Positions 61,242 to 64,000 of a stretch of 64,000 nt of DNA are shown here, piece by piece. The position numbers were made by a program, and so were the translations under genes. The notes under the pieces were generated by a model that saw nothing but the letters and a program-made list of their open reading frames with translations, was not told the DNA's origin and ran no database searches. The stretch is from Bombella pollinis. Lineage in GTDB: Bacteria; Pseudomonadota; Alphaproteobacteria; Acetobacterales; Acetobacteraceae. Numbering within the stretch: the first letter of the stretch is position 1; each line of letters opens with the position of its first letter. The stretch lies in assembly GCF_026385485.1 (NCBI RefSeq), contig NZ_JANIDX010000006.1, positions 145,850-209,849 of the forward strand, given 5' to 3'.

Positions 61242-61607
61242 TTATAGCGTATTTTGCCAGTGCTGCATTACAGATGGCCGGATAGAGGCAAGCCGTCCTT
61301 CCATTGCTTTGGGGATAGTGGCGCGAAAGTCCCGGCAGATAACGCCATCTATGCCGCGATGTAAGGCCTCTAAGGCCAAGGCGGCGTTGGCTCCACAATC
61401 TAAGATGGAGGGGTGTTCTATGTCGGTGATAAGCTGCAACCACCAAGGCAATCCCAAACTCGCCCCGGCATAGGCTGGGGAGAGGATGGTAAAAGGGCGC
61501 GAACCACGTTGATGGCATATCTCTAGCAAGAGAGGACGCGTGCCGATTGTGAGAAAGGGACGTGGAAAAGCAGCAAAGATGCTTGACGTGCTGTGAGGAT
61601 CAGTCAT
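61242..61607 (-). CDS. Unknown protein upstream of the ThiE/TenI-like gene
   Basis: A 121-residue protein I do not recognise. It has no signal peptide or obvious membrane segment and a mixture of short hydrophobic strands (PFLTIGTRPLLLEI, LGLPWWLQLI, ILDCGANAALALEALHRG). The start ATG overlaps the putative -10 box of the plus-strand zauP-like promoter, so regulation of the two directions may interfere. It lies 20 bases before the ThiE/TenI-like gene on the same strand, which suggests one transcript and perhaps a joint role. Confidence 0.6.
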   Translation of the reverse strand: MTDPHSTSSIFAAFPRPFLTIGTRPLLLEICHQRGSRPFTILSPAYAGASLGLPWWLQLITDIEHPSILDCGANAALALEALHRGIDGVICRDFRATIPKAMEGRLASIRPSVMQHWQNTL

Positions 61608-61612
61608 GTTAT
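61583..61612 (+). promoter_or_regulatory. Probable promoter of the zauP-like/zapA operon
   Basis: TTGACG (61583-61588) and TGTTAT (61607-61612) are separated by 18 bases. It lies about 60 bases before the GTG start at 61671 and overlaps the 5' end of the opposite-strand gene. Confidence 0.4.
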
Positions 61613-61670
61613 TCTCACATGGAAGGCGATTATATCTTTAAAAGCCATACTTACAAGGGGGAGCGTATCA

Positions 61671-61916
61671 GTGTCAGAGGAGACTTTACCAGCCATTATG
61701 CAGAAAAATCCTGACCTTGAACAGCTGGAGATGGCGTTAGTTCAGCTTGGCTTCGCCTTGGAGCAGCAGGAAATCCAAGCCGAGGCAGAACGCACACGGC
61801 AGGAGGAGAAATGCGGCATGCTATTAAAGCGGATTGAGCGTCTGGAAGCCCAACTGCGTGCAGTCCTCGCAGCTGATAACCTACCTCATCCTATGGGTGC
61901 GCAAGAGAAGGAGTAA
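61671..61916 (+). CDS. ZauP/DUF4164-like coiled-coil protein
   Basis: An 81-residue, highly charged protein almost entirely helical, with a predicted coiled coil (about 15-65: ALEQQEIQAEAERTRQEE, LLKRIERLEAQLRAV). Alphaproteobacteria commonly carry such a gene just before zapA (DUF4164; in Caulobacter the ZapA-interacting ZauP). I place the start at a GTG codon (61671) because AGGGGGAG lies 7 bases upstream; an in-frame ATG at 61593 would add 26 residues overlapping the divergent gene. It ends 4 bases before zapA, so the proteins are probably produced together and act on the FtsZ ring. Confidence 0.72.
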   Translation: MSEETLPAIMQKNPDLEQLEMALVQLGFALEQQEIQAEAERTRQEEKCGMLLKRIERLEAQLRAVLAADNLPHPMGAQEKE

Positions 61917-61920
61917 CATT

Positions 61921-62322
61921 ATGGCCCAAGTAACACTTTCAGTAGGGGGTGTAAGCTATATCGTTGGCTGTCAGGATGGGGAGGAGGGCCATCTTAAAAC
62001 CCTCGCCGCATCAATCAGCCAACGGTTGGAGGATGTGCGTAAGACCTTGGCACCGCGTGGGGATAAGGAAGCTCTTTTTCTCGTTTCTTTATTACTGGCA
62101 GATGAGCTTTATGAGGCACAAGGTAAGCGCATGACCGCGGAGGAAAAAGCTGCTCTTGCGCGCAGCCAGCAGTTAGAAGCAGCTCATCGGCATATGTCAG
62201 ACCGATTGGCCGATGCTGCCGCTACAGCAAGTAATTTGCTCCAACGGGTAGAGGGGCATCTTAAAACATCCTCACAAGAGAGCATAACTGCTGCTACAAC
62301 AACGGCTAATCCTCACAGCTAA
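61921..62322 (+). CDS. zapA: Cell division protein ZapA
   Basis: A 133-residue FtsZ-ring-associated protein. The N-terminal domain has LSVGGVSYIVGCQDGEEGHLKTLAASISQRLEDV, typical of ZapA, and the middle is a helical region (LFLVSLLLADELYEAQGKR) that in the family forms a coiled-coil dimer or tetramer. The tail is Ala/Thr-rich. AAGGAG lies 8 bases before the ATG. Directly followed by the 6S RNA. Confidence 0.92.
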   Translation: MAQVTLSVGGVSYIVGCQDGEEGHLKTLAASISQRLEDVRKTLAPRGDKEALFLVSLLLADELYEAQGKRMTAEEKAALARSQQLEAAHRHMSDRLADAAATASNLLQRVEGHLKTSSQESITAATTTANPHS

Positions 62323-62329
62323 GGTGCGC

Positions 62330-62510
62330 CCTTGTTATCTCGGCTCAGGAGTGCAATATGGGGGACGAAGCTGCCTAGCGCGTCAGGCACGATCAACCTC
62401 TGGGCCGATAAGCACTTCCAAGGGAACTGGCTCTGTCGTGGCTGTGGTCACGTTATTACCGGTGCCCACCTGCCCTAGCAGGTCCGGGAGGGCTGATGAG
62501 ACCAACGGCT
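62330..62510 (+). ncRNA. ssrS: 6S RNA
   Basis: 6S RNA mimics an open promoter and binds sigma-70 RNA polymerase. The zapA-6S-cyclo-ligase order is the hallmark position. A closing stem can be formed between TCTC-GGCTC (from 62338) and GGGCT-GAGA (to 62501), with a small bulge. A 3'-arm hairpin CCTGC/GCAGG lies around 62468-62482, and the centre has the long, weakly paired bubble expected. The ends are estimates from pairing; no motif fixes the exact 5' end. Confidence 0.8.
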
Positions 62511-62534
62511 AAGGTGGCTTCACGGAACAAGCTT

Positions 62535-63113
62535 ATGCCCGATAGCATTACATCTTCCGCACAAAAACAGCGTATTCGGCAGGCCTGCCTTGCCGATAGA
62601 CCATTTGTCACACCACGGCAAAATCGGCAGCTTATCGCGCGTCTTGCAGTGCTTTTGCAGTCTATAAAACCAAACATAGTGGCTGCCGTATGGCCTTTAC
62701 CCGAGGAGGTGGATTTACGCCCCCTTTGTAAACAGCTTGCGCGCGCGGGGTATCAGGTCGCCCTCCCACACACCCCTCCTAAAGGGCAGCCTCTTATATT
62801 CCGCTGTTGGACAGAAACAACGCGCATGAGGCGAGGCCGTTTTGGCACGTCCTTTCCCACAGGGCGGCGATGTAAGCCGGATGTCATACTCGTTCCGCTT
62901 GTCGCTTTTGATAGAGCAGGGGGGCGGCTTGGTTATGGCGGCGGTTATTATGACCGCACCTTACCGCTCTACCCGCAAGCGCGCTTGATAGGGTACGGTC
63001 TTTCTCAACAAGAGCAAGCGCACATTCCGATGGATGAGCATGATCAGCCCCTCCCCATGATCGTAACAGACTCTGAAATCATCCAGACAGCCAGCATGAA
63101 GGACATGTTTTGA
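62535..63113 (+). CDS. ygfA: 5-formyltetrahydrofolate cyclo-ligase
   Basis: ATP-dependent enzyme that converts 5-formyl-THF to 5,10-methenyl-THF. The ATP/folate motif RLGYGGGYYDRTLP lies near residue 140, with AVWPLPEEVDLRPL and DVILVPLVAFDRAGG as further family blocks. I use the start at 62535 (192 aa); an ATG at 62496 lies inside the 6S RNA and would add 13 residues. Only a weak purine-rich site (GGAA) precedes the start. The stop overlaps the next start by four bases. Confidence 0.92.
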   Translation: MPDSITSSAQKQRIRQACLADRPFVTPRQNRQLIARLAVLLQSIKPNIVAAVWPLPEEVDLRPLCKQLARAGYQVALPHTPPKGQPLIFRCWTETTRMRRGRFGTSFPTGRRCKPDVILVPLVAFDRAGGRLGYGGGYYDRTLPLYPQARLIGYGLSQQEQAHIPMDEHDQPLPMIVTDSEIIQTASMKDMF

Positions 63114-63925
63114 GACTTTTATTTTTAGGCGATATTGTTGGTCGTAGTGGGCGTGATGCTGTCCTAGCTGGTTTGAAGGATTGGCGAGAGCAGCTATCTC
63201 TTGATGCCGTAATTGCGAATGCTGAAAATGCCTCCCACGGCTTTGGGCTATCCCCCCAAATTGCGCGTGACCTTCTGGATGGCGGCGTTGATGTCATCAC
63301 ATTAGGCAATCATGCGTGGGACCGTAAGGATTTAATCGGTCAATTAGACCAGCTTCCCACAGTTGTGCGCCCTGCAAATTATCCAGAGGGTACACCGGGG
63401 CAGGGTGGTTGCGTGTTAACTCTGCCATGTGGACGGAAGGTTTTGGTCATTAACGTAATGGGGCGCATTTTTATGGATGCGCTGGATGATCCCTTCCGCG
63501 CTGTAGATGCGATTCTCGCACGTCATCGCCTTGGCGGAACCATTCATGCTGCCATTTTGGATGTTCATGCCGAAACAACAAGCGAGAAGATGGTCTTTGG
63601 TCACCATTATGATGGCCGATTCTCCTTGATAGTAGGAACGCACACACATATTCCCACCGCCGATCATCGTATTTTAAAAGGTGGCACGGCCTATCAAACT
63701 GATGCAGGCATGTGCGGGGATTATGACAGCGTCATCGGGATGGAAAAAGAAAATGCCATCCGTAAAATGTTGAAGAAAGTCCCAACAGACCGCTTTCAAC
63801 CAGCCACTGGCAAAGCCACAGTTGCCGGATTAATGGTTGAAACGGACGACCAAACCGGCCTTGCTATCAGGGTTTGTCCCTTCCGTCATGGCGGTGAACT
63901 GCTCCCTTCCACACCTGATTTTTAA
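63110..63925 (+). CDS. YmdB-type metallophosphoesterase
   Basis: A 271-residue phosphodiesterase of the TIGR00282/YmdB family (cyclic nucleotide phosphodiesterase in Bacillus). Metal-binding motifs are LFLGDIVGRSGRDAV, ANAENASHGFG, TLGNHAWDRKDL and DVHAETTSEK, with VGTHTHIPTAD near residue 178. The start is a TTG codon that overlaps the preceding stop by four bases (TTGA); AAGGA lies about 6 bases upstream. The biological role in this group is not settled. No terminator hairpin is visible after the stop, only a T-rich run. Confidence 0.9.
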   Translation: MRLLFLGDIVGRSGRDAVLAGLKDWREQLSLDAVIANAENASHGFGLSPQIARDLLDGGVDVITLGNHAWDRKDLIGQLDQLPTVVRPANYPEGTPGQGGCVLTLPCGRKVLVINVMGRIFMDALDDPFRAVDAILARHRLGGTIHAAILDVHAETTSEKMVFGHHYDGRFSLIVGTHTHIPTADHRILKGGTAYQTDAGMCGDYDSVIGMEKENAIRKMLKKVPTDRFQPATGKATVAGLMVETDDQTGLAIRVCPFRHGGELLPSTPDF

Positions 63926-64000
63926 TTTTTTTGTAGTTTTCCTATTTTTTGGGGTTGCGTGGGTTTTGTGGTGTGGGTATAAGGCCATTCACCGGCGGCA

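Noticed and set aside
62324..62512. Small protein-coding gene between zapA and the cyclo-ligase
   Set aside because: The interval is better explained by 6S RNA: position, pairing and lack of a ribosome-binding site.
1..64000. tRNA genes, CRISPR arrays, insertion sequences, prophage
   Set aside because: No repeats with regular spacers, transposase or integrase motifs, or convincing tRNA T-loop/anticodon arrangement were seen. A tRNA scan would be the decisive check.

Overview
The window reads as ordinary chromosome from an acetic acid bacterium (Acetobacteraceae, Alphaproteobacteria). The main indicators are a membrane-bound PQQ glucose dehydrogenase (31543-33999), alphaproteobacterial gene orders (lptF-lptG-lptD; zauP-like/zapA/6S RNA/5-FTHF cyclo-ligase; efp-suhB next to a MotA/MotB/OmpA trio) and mid-range GC. 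Genes are densely packed, with many 1-4 base stop/start overlaps. I see no insertion sequence, prophage, CRISPR array or tRNA gene, so this is mostly core genome. The exact genus cannot be fixed from the sequence alone.

Layout. 1-6208 (minus strand): envelope operon cysQ, tsaC, lptF, lptG and lptD; lptD runs off the left edge. 6345-15308 (plus): pepA and holC are followed at close spacing by a hydrogenase-4-like membrane complex (B-, C-, E-, F-, G- and I-like subunits). Its large subunit has lost the nickel-iron ligands, and its small subunit lies beyond an inserted, oppositely oriented lipid kinase. 15224-16789 (minus): pssA and psd (phosphatidylethanolamine synthesis). 16920-17630: gloB. 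17640-23157 (minus): nadC, nadB and nadA, behind a promoter carrying a palindrome, then an NrtR-type regulator and a DUF2125 gene. 23328-26891 (minus): plsC, a YdcF-like gene, ftsX, an ftsE with eroded ATPase motifs, and a small membrane protein. 27020-30928 (plus): two histidine kinases, then sufE. 31020-33999 (minus): a small secreted Cys-repeat protein and gcd. 34355-39906 (plus): rpmI, rplT, pheS, pheT, lpxB. 39916-52948 (minus): trpS, an FKBP lipoprotein, argG, rlmN, tlyA, dxs, ispA, xseB, a purine permease, a glycosyltransferase and lepA. 53000-58428 (minus): MotB-like, MotA-like, OmpA-like, suhB, efp, epmB. 58506-60624 (plus): epmA and two lipoproteins. 60643-61607 (minus): a ThiE/TenI-like protein without catalytic motifs and an unknown gene. 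61671-63925 (plus): ZauP-like coiled coil, zapA, 6S RNA, 5-FTHF cyclo-ligase and a YmdB-type phosphoesterase.

Themes. Envelope biogenesis dominates: LPS transport and synthesis, phospholipid synthesis, FtsEX, ZapA and a non-flagellar MotAB-like motor. Periplasmic sugar oxidation (Gcd) would feed electrons to ubiquinone. NAD synthesis appears to be under a dedicated repressor. EF-P and both enzymes for its beta-lysylation sit side by side. The strongest candidate for an under-described system is the hydrogenase-derived complex at 8375-15308, which keeps an iron-sulphur small subunit but cannot be a hydrogenase. Secondary candidates are the degenerate FtsE, the NrtR regulator without a Nudix box, the kinase with pseudo-receiver domains, and the small secreted protein with two Cys-bounded repeats.
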